A stretch of 64,000 bases of DNA from Dictyophora rubrovolvata. Its lineage: Eukaryota > Basidiomycota > Agaricomycetes > Phallales > Phallaceae. Shown here one piece after another: positions 1 to 13,740 of this stretch. Every line of letters starts with the position of its first letter. Position 1 is the stretch's first letter. The notes under the pieces were generated by a model that was not told where the DNA came from, did not search any database, and saw only the letters and a program-made list of their open reading frames with translations. The translations under genes and the position numbers were made by a program. The stretch spans positions 1,612,001-1,676,000 of the forward strand of contig CP114121.1 in NCBI GenBank assembly GCA_029959195.1. The letters run 5' to 3'.

Positions 1-3000
1 TCTTTGAAAGATTTGGGGCAGCATATTTTTGTCAAAAAGGCAGCTACCATGCTAGGTTCTTCCTTTGGCGAACCTACAGTACTTGCCGTCAATGGTCGAA
101 TATGCATTGGTACCGATAGAGGCTACGCTTTGGTATTCAATCTAAAGCAAGAACTAGTATGCATATGCAAAGGTGGAATTTCATGTGAGTCTCTCGCTGT
201 CATGAAGACCACAAATTTTCATACAAGTTGTAGCTGCTGTAACCGGCCCCGTTACTGCTGTCGCATTATCCCGAGATCATACCTTTGTTGCTGTCGGCTA
301 CGGTAGAGGCTACATAAACCTCTTTGAGATATCGCGGCCTCATACCCCAGCACGTGTTGTCGCTCCAACTACACTGACTGCTGTAGCCTCCGGGCGAAAA
401 GAAGGACATATCGAAGGTGCTGCGATAACGGGTCTTGAGTTCATAGGTTCTCGACATACCACTATTATCTCTATCGATGACGCTGGATTAGCTTTTTACC
501 ATAGCCTCGGAAAAATCCTCTTTGTTGAAGCGACTGATACACTAAGGATACTCGGAAAGTACTCTGATTTTCCGTTTGCTGCCCAGAACAAAGGGATCAC
601 GAAAGATAATGAGGCTGGGGCAGCACATTCTACGGCTCGAAGGGGTAACATAGTATTGGCAATGGCATCTTTGCCCATAGGGCCGGTTCCTCATTCTATT
701 GAGAACTACTCAGTTATCGCCTTGTTGACACCTTCTAAACTGGTTATAGTTGGATTAAAGCCTGCCCCACGCACCTGGTATCGCAAACATCGTGTTAACG
801 TGGACGAGCTTCCTGCTGAAAGTTCAAAATGGAGAGGATGCCTCGCTTGGCTCCCAAGCATGGATACTACCTGCATCGCTGCCGATGGAAGTATTATATC
901 AAGTAGGCATGACGAAAAAAAGGCTTCATGTACTCAGCCTATGTTGGCTTATAGTTGGGATCGCACTATCTTCTTATTGCAGGTGATGGAAAAGAAGGTT
1001 AAGAAGAAATTGGATGATTCGAAGGGCACTTCAGCAACCGACATCGAGTTTTTGGACTTCAAAGAGCTCGCTCAATGGTCGACTAATGAAGACTATCTAG
1101 CTCTTCAATGGTTTAACGCTTATGTATGTTTGACTGGCGCTTAAACAAAATTGTTGCCTGAAACTGAAATCCCCAATTAGTTACTCGTGGCCTGCACCGC
1201 TACGCGTATTGAAGTTTGGGATGTACGGCAACCGTCGCGTGTTGAAAGCGTTCAGACACCAATCCTGTCATTGTCACCATCACACGCGCAAAAGAACATA
1301 GATTATGGTTGCATTGCGCATGGTATCCGGATTTATAAAGGGAAGCTTTTTCATTTAGTACGTCGTCCATTTTGTACATTGAACAGTTACTTACAACTTA
1401 GTAGTGTCAACATGAATTACGCGTAGCGTTTTTATTATCCTGGGCAGATAGAATTCTGTCTTCCGTGGAAGATGGGGATTTCTTGGCTGCTATAGAAATA
1501 GCCAGAACATATTATACCTTCAATGCTCCGGGGAATCGTCTGGGTTTGCCTATAGATGAAGTCGCTTTAAAAGCTTTAGTCGGAAAAAGGTTGCGGGATT
1601 TGATGCTGGCTTCAGCCCGTTACATTTTTTCTGAAGATCGTCTAACCGATTTCACACATATTACACCGGAGAACCGTGGAGTAGACCGGACCTCACTCTT
1701 CGAAAATATGGTGAAAACGTGTCTAGATGCTTGCATTGCTTTAGATGACTTCGAGTTCATCTTCGAAGACTTGTTTGATTTCTATCAAAACTCGGGAATT
1801 ACATCAATATTCTTGCGGCAGCTGGAACCTTATGTCCTGGATGGTACAGTCCGTGCGATTCCTCCGCGAATAACGCAAAAGCTTATTGCTATGCATGAAA
1901 ACGATGGAGCTTTCGATCATGCAGAGCGCATCATTTGGCACATTGATCCCGAGTGTTTGGACGTTGATCAAGCCTTATCACTGTGTCGGAAGCAGAGGCT
2001 TTATGACGCTCTCATCTATGTTTATACCTCCTCCCTCAAGGACTATCTTACACCATTGGTTGAACTGATGGAATTAATTCCCCAGATTCTCCAAAACCGC
2101 CACCAAGCATATTCCAGCACCAATTCAGACTTTATGGAATACGAGACGGAGGCTTCCATTATAAATGCATATAAAATATTTTCATATCTGTCGGATACTC
2201 TAACAGGTTTGGTATACCCAAATCAATATCCAATGCCCTCCAGTGATCGTACTCAAGCTAAAAAGGACATTTACTCTTTTCTGTTTTTTGGTCACACACA
2301 TGCCTGGCCTCAAGGCGAAGCTGGGAAACTGACCATAAAAGCTAGAAGTGGACCCGCATATCCCTATGTTAAGCTACTCTTACGGCTTGATGCAGAGGCC
2401 TTCTTACATACTTTGGACATTGCTTTTGAAGACGAATATTTCAATGACGAGACAGAGTTTATCAGTCGACTTGTCATCGTCAAGATCTTGCTTGAAATTC
2501 TAGCTTCATCTGACATGCCACCCAATGTCAATATGATGATAAATATTTTCATCGCTCGCAACGTACCCAAGTACCCCCAGTCCATCTATACATATATGAC
2601 CCCGAGTAGTCTACAAACAGTCTTGCTTAGCCTTGCCGAAGAAGACGATGCATCGACCCGAGAAGATCGACAACTAGCAGCGGAATATCTTCTCTCAGTC
2701 TACAATCCTCACGATCACGAGGAAGTGATTAAACTCTTTAGACAAGCTAGATTTTACCGGATATTACGAACATGGTATCGAAATGATCAAAACTGGACTT
2801 CCCTAATTTGCACCTATATCGAGGATCCGGATATCGATCCAGCCCAAATTTTTGAAAGCTTGGATGAAGTTCTCGCTTCGATGAAGCAAGTTACCAAGGA
2901 ACCGGTATCAACGGAGACCTTGGATGTCATTTTAAGTGTCCTTCCTCGTCTTTTAGAAACTGAAGTTACAGAAACCGCCGTTTTCATCGATACACACTTG

Positions 3001-4077
3001 CAAGACCTCCATCAACGTGTTTTGAACGAAATCCCGTCTCCTCACAAGCAATTCATTTACCTACGATGTTTACTTGAACCAAATGCGTTACCTGAAGAGG
3101 TTTTCTGGTACAATACAAGCATACGCCAACGACCACCTTCGTTACACTTACCGGGTAGTCTTCGGGGGCATTATCTAAAGCTGTTGTGTCAATATGATGC
3201 TAAAGACGTCATTAACTGTCTTAACAACCTTCCTGACGACTTCCTTGACGTCAATCGTGCAATATCGATTTGCGATGACAATGATATTCATGACGCGGTC
3301 GTTTGGATGCTTGATCGCCGAGGTGATACCAAGGAAGCGTTCAGGAAGCTCAAGGCGTCGACTATGACACTTGCTTCCCGACTTGGAGAGTGCTTGACTT
3401 TGGAAAGAGAGAAGCCCGAAAATTACATACTTGCACAAAGTCTACTAGACAAATTGAAAGGTTTGGGGGATATTGGTCTCCGCATTTGCGTGGATCGATC
3501 TGCCATCAGATCTTCTACTGCTGTAGAGGATTTCTGGTTTGAGCTATTAGCAACACAAGTTGATGCCGCTCAAACTGTCTCCACTTTTCACCACTATGTG
3601 AATAATGCCCAGGTTCAATTTCAGGACGAGGAAGCTTTGGCCTTATTACGGTCATTGGTACAATCGACTTTCACATCTCTCATTTCAATAGGTTCCTCCT
3701 CCACCATATCTTTCCCTCGCTTGTTCAAAAGACTGGTCGAGTCCGTTTCTGCATCAACATCCAACCATTCTTCATACTCGGAATTCAGAGTAATTTTAAC
3801 TTCGATGATGGATTCCTATAGGGGTGAAGGTGATTTGCTGTCAATAACTGACCACCTGGTGAAACGGGACCTGTTTGAAGCAACAGAGCAATTGGCACGA
3901 TCGAGACAACGGGGATCAAGAGCACGCGAGACGATGTGCTCAACCTGCAGGAAACGTGTTTTGGAAAGTGTGAATGCAAATGCAAAGGACGTGATCGACC
4001 AGGAATGGGCAGTTCAGAGACTTTCTGGTCTCGTTTTCCATCAAAAGTGCCTCCCAGTTGTATTTGCATCAGGTTAG
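1..4077 (+). CDS. VPS8: Vps8, CORVET tethering subunit (5' end missing)
   Basis: Subunit of the CORVET complex, which binds Rab5-type GTPases on early endosomes and tethers vesicles before fusion. The gene enters from the left edge already in frame. The opening exon reads as the Vps8 beta-propeller (GEPTVLAVNGRICIGTDRG, then GYALVFN). Frames join across short introns at about 185-228, 1122-1179 and 1358-1426. The propeller continues with AVGYGRGYINLFEISRP and ends near IRIYKGKLFHL. The last exon (about 1427-4077) encodes the long alpha-solenoid starting at SWADRILSSVEDGDFLAAIE. It closes with a degenerate C-terminal zinc-finger/RING-like region (CSTCRKRV, then FHQKCLP about 40 residues later). 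About 1,250 residues are visible; fungal Vps8 proteins are usually longer, so only the N-terminus is missing. The stop is at 4075-4077. The family call is confident; exact splice sites are my inference. Confidence 0.9.
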
Positions 4078-4301
4078 ATCTGGCCATGAGAATATATGTA
4101 TATTTAAAAAAGTTATCAACCAGTGAATAGTCATAATTGTACGATAAAACTAATTTTTGTACTACTATGGGTCATTGGATTCTGCTGTACCGGAGTCCGC
4201 CGAGTCATGGGTCCTTGAAGGTGGCCGGAGTCGTGTGGGCCTCATAACCTGACTTATCACTACCATCTTTCGCATTAGTTAAAACACTAAATAACACCCA
4301 T

Positions 4302-6408
4302 ATGTCTGATTATGAGTACTCTGACGCTGACGAAGATGGCTATTATGACGACGACGAAGAAATGGATCAGCAAGAAGAAGGTACATGAACACATGTCTGC
4401 CTCCTGTCCACTGCCGATTCACTCATACTTTTGCAGGTTCATCACATTCGGAAGAGGAAGAGGATGATATGGATGAAGAGTACCAGTACATCGACGATGC
4501 TCGTCTACCTTCTCCTAAAGGCAAACGCAAGCAATACGACGTTACGTATGAGTCTCTGTCAGTGAAAGCCATAGAAGAGATTATACAGAAGGAGGCAGAG
4601 CATATCGTCGGGATATTTGAAGTTGATGTGTGTTGTGTTGCATTATATCAAATTTTGGGTTAATTCTTTTGGTTTAGCTAAACACTGCGATTTTATTACT
4701 ACGGTCCATGAACTGGAACAAGGAACGTCTCATCGAGAAGTTTATGGACAACCCTACAAGCGTTAATCGGTCCGCGGGGCTTGTAGTCGAACCGCCCTCT
4801 TTTCCTTCTCAGCCTGTTTCTTCTCCCGTCCGTCAAAACCCTTCGCGAAGGACAGCTCGGTCTCCTTCCCCACTTGACTCGAAGCGTTCAATATCGCAGG
4901 TTATTTCCAGCGAACATTTCGTGTGCCCTATTTGCTGTCTTGAAGATCCCGATGAAGTTTTGTCATTGAAATGTGGTCACAGGTTCTGTTCCGATTGCTG
5001 GACCATGTATATTTCGTCCAAGATCCATGGGGAGGGGGAGGTGTCTTTTACTTGCATGTCAACGGGCTGCTCTCTTGTGGTTCCTGACGCGTTCATCACG
5101 AAAGTCTCCCCGCCACAAATTATTGAAAGATTCCATGAATTGATCGTACGAAGTTTTGTGGCACATCAATCACAGTTGAAGTTTTGTCCCGCGCCGTCTT
5201 GCGTTTACACCGTCAAGTGCACCTCTTCTATAACGAAGTCAACATTGAACAAGGTAGTACCTACGGTGCGATGTACGGAGGGGCATGCATTTTGTTTTGG
5301 CTGCGCTGTTGAATCAGATCATCGACCTCTGGTTTGCAGTGTAGCCAAACTATGGCTGAAGAAATGTCAAGATGATAGTGAAACCGCGAACTGGATCAAA
5401 AGCAACACCAAGGAATGTTCCAAATGTCAAAGTACTATCGAGAAGAATGGAGGCTGCAAGTATGTACTTATGTCCTTTTATTCGACTTTCTGTAACAGTC
5501 CATATTAGCCACATGACCTGTAAGAAATGCAAGCATGAGTAAGTTTCACAAATTGATAAGATATCATTATTAATTTTTCCCAGATTTTGTTGGGTTTGCA
5601 TGGGTAAGAAGGAAAGCGAATTCCGTTATATGTACTGATTTGCTTCTTCAAGGACCATGGTCTGAGCATGGGACTGCCTGGTACTCATGTAATCGATATG
5701 ATGAGAAGGCTGGTGTGGATGCCAGGGATGCACAGTCACGTAGTCGAGCATCCCTAGAACGATATCTCCACGTAAGGTGTCTCCAACTCCTAAAGTGGGC
5801 CTTATTGATTTTCGAACAATTCAGTACTATAACCGATGGGCAAATCACGAACAGTCAGCCAAGCTATCTAAAGAGTTGTATGCAAAAACCGAGAAGAAGA
5901 TGGAAGAAATGCAAATAACGTCAGACCTAACATGGATCGAGGTTCAGTTTGCTCGAAAGGCCGTTGATGAGGCTGAGCGCTGCCGGATGACATTGAAGTG
6001 GACATATGCGATGGCATATTATTTGGAGAAGGGGAACGAGAAGGAGCTTTTTGAAGATAATCAGCGGTAAGTTAAAGTAAAAGAGGGTCAAAAATATATA
6101 CTTACTGACATATAGAGACCTTGAGAAAGCCGTTGAGGACCTTTCGGAATTGCTAGAGGAACCCATCAATCCCGAAAAGATTGCAGACCTTCGGCAGAAG
6201 ATGACTGACAAAACGGTGAGCCAGATTATTTTATTAAGATGCACGATGAAGACCAAGTCCCACTTTGAAGGTTTACGTTCAAAAACGGAATGAAATCGTT
6301 TTGGAAGATACAGCACAAGGTTTTCTGGAGGGAAGATGGAGATGGAATGTTCCTATTGAAGGTTTTGATGAAGATGAAGACGAAGATTACTTTGATCAAG
6401 AGGATTAA
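4302..6408 (+). CDS. Ariadne-type RBR E3 ubiquitin ligase
   Basis: RING-between-RING E3 of the ariadne family. It takes ubiquitin from an E2 on RING1, carries it as a thioester on a RING2 cysteine and passes it to substrate. The start at 4302 gives the acidic N-terminus [20 protein letters not shown] typical of ariadne-1. Introns include 4381-4436, 4628-4677, 5460-5508, 5539-5583 and 5604-5652. RING1 begins [20 protein letters not shown]. The IBR holds CPAPSC and [20 protein letters not shown]2 reads [19 protein letters not shown] across an intron that splits the Asn codon, then KKCKHEFCWVCMGPW. In this family the catalytic Cys is the one in GGCNHMTC. The ariadne helical domain follows ([14 protein letters not shown]) and the protein ends [11 protein letters not shown]. 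About 520 residues, complete. It starts about 220 bp after the Vps8 stop, on the same strand. Confidence 0.92.
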
Positions 6409-6650
6409 AGAACCCTGGAATTTGACTGGGATGTACGTACTAGTACTTGTTAAGTAGTAATACTGTCTGAAAGTTCAAAGTCCCCAACTCACAAAACGAC
6501 CACTGAGCGCAGCATTACTATACTAATTCAGAGTAATGACTGAAAGATTAGCTAGAAACCATAATTTACGACGGCTGCCCGACTGAGAAGCTATTATTGA
6601 ATCGCCCAGTATTTTGGATGATTACGTAAGAATATATATCGTTTTCTACT

Positions 6651-7742
6651 ATGTTAACTGGCTCCCTATTATCTCTGAAAAATTCACAAGCTATCATCAC
6701 CAGGGCATTTACATCTAGCAAAGTTGGTATGGCAGATTTTTACGCTTCCCGTTTGTAAATTTACACTGCGACATGTAGCCTGTAAAGGGAAACGGCGTTC
6801 ATTAGCTGCTCAAGTTCTGGACGAGGATGATTTTGCCTTCGATGGATCATTGAAAGAAGATGAAGACTTATTTGGATCTTCCCCGACTCCGGGAACTGCT
6901 TTAGAAATCACTCAGAACGACTCTCACCGGAATATGAGGGTCGAGCTATTTAATGCACTTCATGTGTCTTCTCTAGCAATCCTGACCATGGGGAGACAAA
7001 TGTCACAGCCGCCTAGGAAAAGTACAGTGGTTAGGTTAATATCTCTCGCTAGCAGCAAAGAGGATTTGCGAAAAATTTTGGACGTCATAGCGGCCTTTCG
7101 GAATATTTCGCGACCACCTGATCTCAAAACTTGTGACGATTTCTTTGGTCAGTTTTGCTATTGCTCAACCCATACTTTTGGCTCACTTCTGCTACACAAT
7201 TAGGCCGTTGTATAACTCTTGGTCATCCAGAAATTGCCTTAGAGACTTCACAAAACCGGTCCAAATACGGTATAGATATTCCATCTATCGTGACGGCTCG
7301 ACGACTTTTACACGCGTTATCGCGACCTTCTTCAAAAATCACTCATCAGATCCTATCTGATACTCTTCAATTTGCTGAACTGTATCCCATCTACGGACTT
7401 CCATCTGCTTCTACGGATGTTTTTTCTTGTGCTACGGTAGCATCTGCAATCTCTCGTTTCGTTGTAGAGTCATCAGGACAGGAAGATCTGCAGACCAACC
7501 TGATTAATACGGATGCTGTAAGCCCTGCGTGGAAAGAGATATTACTAAACTTGAAGAAAACATCGGGAGAGCAGATGGCCGAGCATGACACCGTGGAAGC
7601 CAGGACGTTACATAGGTTGAAAGGACGTGTAAGCGAAATACGAACGGCAATGAGGAAGTCCGAAATGCGATCTGAATTATGGCTCAAACGACTAGAATCA
7701 AAGGTTACCCGTAGCTTGAATACTGTCGCACCTAGTGCGTAA
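6651..7742 (+). CDS. Putative mitochondrial protein of unknown function
   Basis: A 327-residue protein I cannot assign to a named family. The start at 6651 is chosen because it opens MLTGSLLSLKNSQAIITRAF, a basic amphipathic stretch free of acidic residues that looks like a mitochondrial presequence. Two introns restore one frame: 6727-6778 (phase 1, GTATGG donor) and 7148-7203. The rest is helical. A repeated layout (LRKILDVIAAFRNISRPPDL, then GRCITLGHPEIALETSQNRS and ARRLLHALSRPSS) is reminiscent of helical-hairpin proteins involved in mitochondrial translation or RNA metabolism. The C-terminal part is a charged helix (TLHRLKGRVSEIRTAMRKSE). Targeting is inferred from composition only. A mitoribosome-associated protein is one possibility. 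Confidence 0.7.
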
Positions 7743-7947
7743 AAGTGTAGATTCCGGCAATGAACACGATTTAATGTGGAGAAATACATATTTGAATACA
7801 TATAGGCATGACAAATAGAAGAAACTCGCTTTTTAGAAATAATCATGGCATACACATGATCGTTTAGTTATTATTATAGAGTCGAATGATTGTCCGTTGT
7901 AAATCTCGAGCATATTAGTCATAGTGCATGCAACAAACTAGTACTGT

Positions 7948-8956
7948 TCATACGCCATCAGTTTCGTCAAATATCTTTAAAACAGCTGCAGCCCAGTCGT
8001 CCGAGGCGCGAACTTGATAGTTGACTCGAGGAGGTCGGGAATCTTCAAGATGCTCTTTAAACTTGACTTGGGATGTAGTTCTCTTGAGAGGGGAAGCATC
8101 CGCTTCAGCGAAAATCACGGACGACATTGTCCATTCCGTAAAGGTTCCCAGACGAGACTGTTCAGTCTCCAGTACCGTCAAAGGTGACTTTAAAGCTTGG
8201 GATTCATCTTGCGCATTAAAGAAGTCCCGGGACGGTGTTTTATCCCGCATAGATTGCCGTGAAGCTGGTCGAGAAGGCTGAGACCATGTTGTTCGCTGAG
8301 AGGATTCAGAGAATGTACGACCATTGGTCAACCATGGACAATGAGGGACTCCTCGAGTTTCCGACTGAACTCCTAATTCATCTGGCCAGCCTAAACTGGT
8401 ATCGAGATCTTCTCTAAAGGAGAGTGGAAGCGTCAAATTAGGATGAGGAGTAATCTGTTCTTCAGAGTCTGTAGCGCATGGCGGTGGGTTTTGAATTGAT
8501 GAACTCAGGGAGGCACGATTCATGGCTTTCCTAATTTTTGAATAATGTCTACGGGGTTTAGTTTCTGTCGGAGAAGCATCCTCATCCTTCGCTTCCTGTT
8601 TATCCACGAAGCTCGGGGCTAAGTAAGAGTTACGCTTGACAACAGATCCGTCGATTTCATGTAAGGAGTCACTGGAACACGGGCAACCTATGTAACTTGA
8701 CAGAAGGGCGAATTTCCTCAAAGATGGCGAGGAAGGAGTTGGGTGTGACACTGGTGAATTAGATGGTGTAGAGGGAAATGACACAGTATTTCCATGAGGA
8801 GAATCAAGTAGTGGAACGTCGCAAAACGAACCCTCAGAAACGGCTTGAGACTATGTAGAAAAACAGTTGTTGATAGAATAAATCTAAAGGGCAACTACAT
8901 ACTTTTTTCTTCCTCCGCGTAAGGAATGCAGGACTTGGCACTGAATACTTCGACAT
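7948..8956 (-). CDS. Ser/Pro-rich protein with C-terminal DWAxAVL motif
   Basis: About 320 residues, two exons. The start at 8956 gives MSKYSVPSPAFLTRRKKK (18 codons). A 52 bp GTATGT..TAG intron (8851-8902) follows, then SQAVSEGSFCDVPLLDSPHG and a Ser/Pro/Thr-rich, largely disordered body. The first 18 residues are strongly basic. The last residues (ASDDWAAAVLKIFDETDGV) look like a short helical docking peptide. A very similar ending, EEEDWASAVLSI, closes the RhoGAP about 6 kb away (stop at 14413). No enzyme domain is visible. The gene lies next to the gelsolin-like and RhoGAP genes on the same strand, so a role in cell polarity or actin regulation is a reasonable guess, but no more than that. 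Confidence 0.72.
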
Positions 8957-10033
8957 GTTCGGATAAGCTGTAGATAGGATGAGTTATAACCAATTCACTT
9001 TTCGTCGTTTCGGGTGGTGGCCAGCGAGAGTGTGAAAACGAACCACGAGGTGTGAATAAAAGATAAATATGAACTGGATGCTGTTGCGCGCTCGATTGGT
9101 GAATACGCAGCGGAGAATAGAAAAGGAAGACTACTAACTCAAAAGAATGAGACCAGACTTGGGGTCTCTGTCATTTATAACAGTTGAAAGGGTCAGGTTG
9201 ATGACGTTCTTATTGCTGAAATGAAAGCCCAATTGCCAGAGGTTGTCAGCAATTACTAGTAAACCTAATCTGACTAGATAGTAATTAGCGAAGATCATCG
9301 GAATGGACGGCGTGGATTTACTGTTGTTGTAGTCGTAACAAGTGGAACAGCTTGTTGTTCTGCTTCTGTTATCTTGAGAAAAACGACAAGTCGAGCGAAG
9401 TCGAGCGACCTGGAGCTTTTATCCTGCCAACGAGGTCTCAGGACCGTCGACACGTTTCATGAACACGTTGTAGGATTCAGGAAGAATTACATGTTGATTT
9501 GCAAATTGATCATGCCGCTCATCATGGAATTAGATTCACTATGGACTTTTTAGCAAAATACCGCGCGCAATGCGGAAACAAAAGTGAAAAGAAATGAAAT
9601 GGTCGTAGACTGGCATGATGCTGAATCGGAGGGTCAATTATTACGTAACCGATCTGGAGTGCATTTGCTTGGGCGACTCATTAATAGAACTGTCAATTCT
9701 CTAGGCATCGAGCATCGAGCGCATTGATATTTGCATAAGACGGTGTTTCCAAAAACAAATTGACTAGATATTACAATTCAAAACGAGGGGAGAATTCAAG
9801 AATTCATGAACTTGAAAGCATACTGGGATCGACTCCCACGGGCAAGAAATTGGTATCAGTGAATGTGGAACGTGGCCAGATAGAACGGCGCATCTAAAAA
9901 AACATGAGCGAGCCTATTTTTTTCACAAACAAGTACGAAAACTTGCGTGATCCACAGCATCCGACAAAGTGACTAGATTCATATGATCCGGAACTTTACC
10001 TCCGTTCTAAACATTGAGACAACCATATGTTAT
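8957..10033. other. Intergenic, no gene recognised
   Basis: About 1.08 kb between the start of the Ser-rich gene and the stop of the gelsolin-like gene, both on the minus strand. I see no convincing open frame, RNA gene or repeat. It must hold the promoter of the Ser-rich gene and the 3' end of the gelsolin-like gene. Confidence 0.5.
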
Positions 10034-13000
10034 TTAGAAGGAAAAAAGTGCGGATATAGTTGGGCACACCATTGTGGCTTCCTCACAAAAACGTAACGCT
10101 GCACGCAATTCAAGAGGCAACTTCGAGGGCAGTACCACAACATGTACTGGGGGAGTAAAAGGCCTTTTGTGGGCGGCGGCGGAAGAGATATTCTATGGAA
10201 GTTCAGAATCTTTCCTGAAATAGGATATGCTTAACATACCTCAGCAAGGGCTAAAGCTAGTTGAATATCGGTGCGTTTCCCCCGTGCTTCGGCTTTGATT
10301 AAAATATAAACTTCTAATCTGCAATCTATGACGAAGATGCCTTCCTGTAATTCTCGAGCAGAAACAGAAGGAAGAACTTGTACCTGAATTTCAAATTCAG
10401 GGCTTTTGTTCCAATTTCGACCGAAATTTCGACTCACTGGCGTTCTCGTCTTAGATGAATCAATAGCATATATACGTGCGCCTAATCTGTCCAGATGATT
10501 TCTGAATTTCCAATGATGCGCATTGGCGTATTCAGCTTGTCCCAAAATCATCCAGAAGATTGCATCCTCCGACCTTTCTTTAAACTCGACCATCGGTAAC
10601 GAATTTTGCGAAATAGTGGCGGCAAATGTAAGTGCTACCTTCTGTTCAGCTTCGGACGATCCGCGACCGTGCCATATATATATTGTTCCCAGAATAGATA
10701 GGCAATAACTGTAAGCAGAGCATAGATTCCATACGCCCTGAGAACCATATAAGCTTTAGAGAATGAAACGATGGTAGTAGTGAAATTTTACCAAATCAAC
10801 CTCATCGACAAATATACAATCACCAATCTGGTGGACACGATGCATCGTGGTATTTTCAGCTGACCAATGCGACCGCGTACCCTGAAAGGATAAAAGAGTA
10901 ATGAGAACTCAGATGACAGGTAATACGATGCAACCACACTTGTCGGGTAGCCAAGACGCCGCCCAATACATGTATTAACAATGGAGGCTCCGATCCTTGA
11001 AAGCAGTTCACCTTGTACTTCGTAAGTGATCTAAAGGAGAAAATGATAGATATAATCCGTATACAGCTTTTTTATCAAAACGTCCTGCCAGGTCAGTTGC
11101 CTTGCGTCCCTCACGGTCCCAGCTCGAGTTTTTTCCGCGCCAAATCCAAGCTTGGTTTGAAACAAGTTCTGAAGAATTCGATTTCGACCGATAAATGACA
11201 ACTATTACTTCTGTATCGTAGAATATATTCTGCTCCTGGGTAATTGGTATTATCGCTCCACCGGATATAATATTGACTTCGATTGATATTGTTTGTATGG
11301 TGGAATCAATTACAAAGGGCGGCTCTTTCATGACCTGCTGTGGATTAAAGGGAGGGGGGAGCTTCGCCTGAAAGTCTGGGGGACATCAGGATGGGAATGA
11401 GGTGGAGATACAAAAGCATGACCTAATTCCACCATTTCAGTTTCATTGTTTTGTGAAGACCTCTGAATTGCTTCCGGCAACTTTACATTCGAATCATCTA
11501 ATGCTCCGTTAGTAACAATTTTCTGAATTGTTCCACAAAGGCTTGTTACTTTCTCCTTGAGATATATCTACAGTTTGCAATTGCTCCTTGGGGGCACGAA
11601 TTGATGGTACCTGGGCTCGTTCCCGGTTAAGGGTACTGCGAGATAAAGATGCTTGCGGCGTTTCCACAGGGGTTTGAACTTCAACAAGCGGAGGTAAGGT
11701 AGTTGCAGTAGCAACAGAATACCTCTCATAACTAAATTTTCTTGTCTCAGACGAGGATGCAGGAACAAAGTTCCGGCCCCAACGAGCGACTATAGCTTTC
11801 ACATCTGCTCGCGATATCTCTTCTTCGTTTTGAACATCAGAGGTTTCATCTTGTCTTTGATCTTGCTCAGGCTTTTCACCGGTGATTTGTTCGTGTTCTT
11901 TCAAAGCCTGTGCCACGTCCATAACTGTTGGGCGCTGCCCAGTGCTGGGTATACGACCAGGCCGATTGGGAGACCTAGGTGATTCAACACCAGGCAGGGC
12001 TGAAGGCGTAACTGGGGTGGTGGGCCGTGCAGGTTCAGCTATGAATTTTTTTACAACGACGTTTTGAGACGGGGAATCATCGATCGTACCAACTTGGGGG
12101 GAAATCAATTCGGCGGACTCTTTTAATTCCCGTTGTTGACCATCGGGGTCACTGTCGCTGCTGATTGTGGTGTGTGTGTGCTTTTCTCTTTGGGGCTTTT
12201 TAGGACGACTACGAGTTGGCTAGTTTTTCTGGTTAAATCGAAGGTACACAGGTATAATATATCTGCTCACATGATTCAATGAGGTGTTAGCCATAACGGA
12301 GGTTGATTTGTGAGGAGACGCAGACACTGAAGTAGCAATGACGTTGGATTCAGTTGATTTATATGTGCTGCGTTGAATATCCCCAGAGACCATTCCAGGA
12401 AGACGGATTGGAGCGGCTTTCGATTCTCCAATTATTCCTTTAGAAGCGTCGTTACTGGACTTATGAGCAAGAGGACTGGTGTCAGGTTTTTGGACCGTTT
12501 TAATTTGTTCAAGTGTTTTCGTCCTTTCTGGGATTGCAGATGTTGGTGTGTGCGAAGATAAAGCTGGTTGCCATCTGTCTAAGACTGAAGGACGCTTCCT
12601 TAAGTTTGGAGGAGAGTCATTAGTTCGTCCTTCAGTCTCAGAGGGAGGAGACTCTTTGGAAGGAGTAACGGCCTTGACCCTTTGAACGACAAAGCCACGA
12701 CCCTGTAACTTGGTCAAGCTAGGATGTAATTCCTCTGTTGTTGGACCAGGTCGTAAAAACGCGGGCGCAGGGGCCGGAGACTCAGGTACGGCAGTAGAAG
12801 GAGAAATGTTGACGTGAGGTTGTGTTGATCGTGCAAGAGAAGGAACGGCAATAGAACCCAAAGATGTAGAAGGATTGGGTCGAGAGGAGCTAGGTATAGC
12901 GGGTTTTGATGAAGGTGGTACCGGAGGGACAAGTTGTGTTTTGGTCAAGCCTGGTAACGGTCGTCCTTGGAGAATAGAAACGCCAGCAACTTCACTATCT

Positions 13001-13740
13001 TCTTTCACCGGATGAGACTTTGTAAGTCGAGGACCTGATCCTTGACCGCCAACAGCCTCCGCCAACGACGTGGTCCGCATTGATGGGGTAGGTTTCGGAA
13101 TGGAGGCATTATTACTAACGAGTGATGACGCGACTCCAGTTTTTGGTTGAGATAAAAGACTAGCAGGTCTAGCATTCGACTGTGCTTGTGAAGGACGTAT
13201 AAGTGCTTTTCCAAAGATTGGATGGGGACCGTCGTGTTTGGGCAAATCAAATAGGTCTGCATCATAGTGATTGACTTGAGGTGCAGGCTTCGTAAGAACC
13301 GGTCCAGTTGCACGTCCTCCAATGAAAGCAGCTAAAGAGATAGGTTCTTTTGGATTATTCGATTTGGATTCGGAGGCCGCAGGACGTTTGTTGATAGTGT
13401 TGATATCCTTCGCAGTTTTGTTTACATTGTCTCCCGATACATTCTGAAGTGAAGAAATCGCAGTAGAGGCATTTTTTGCTAATATTATCACTGAACAAAA
13501 TGACGAAGTTGAGATTCACGAGTACATACTCCAATCGACCGATGCGGTGTTTCGCCGTCTCGCTCGTTCCAACCTGGACGACTCTATCTCTTCCTGCAGT
13601 CTCCGTTGTTCGTCTTCTGTATCTTTATCAACTTTGTCCTGGATTGCCCTTACTTTACTAGCCCATTCAGAAAGTCCCGCATCAGTGGCTTTCGGCAGAT
13701 CGAATGAAGTGAGCCTTTTGGAGAGTGAGGGATTATCCAT
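10034..13740 (-). CDS. DUF4045 / gelsolin-repeat protein (villin-like)
   Basis: Fungal protein with an N-terminal DUF4045 region and C-terminal gelsolin-like repeats. Gelsolin repeats bind, cap or sever actin filaments, usually under calcium control. The start at 13740 gives MDNPSLSKRLTSFDLPKATD, then a charged coiled helix (DEQRRLQEEIESSRLERARR). A long Pro/Ser-rich region (about 13491-11509) contains repeated FIGGRATGPVLTKP-like blocks. A first gelsolin repeat is seen at 11331-11008 (YDTEVIVVIYRSKS, then NQAWIWRGKNSSW, with the classic W-x-G core). A second spans about 10880-10240 (IGDCIFVDEVDL, then ILGTIYIWHGRGSSEAEQK and DAIFWMILGQAEYANAHHW). The last exon (10034-10192) is joined in phase after an intron at 10193-10239 and ends with PPVHVVVLPSKLPLELRAAL. 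Roughly 1,000 residues with many small introns. Outer ends are firm; some middle introns are approximate. Confidence 0.82.
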
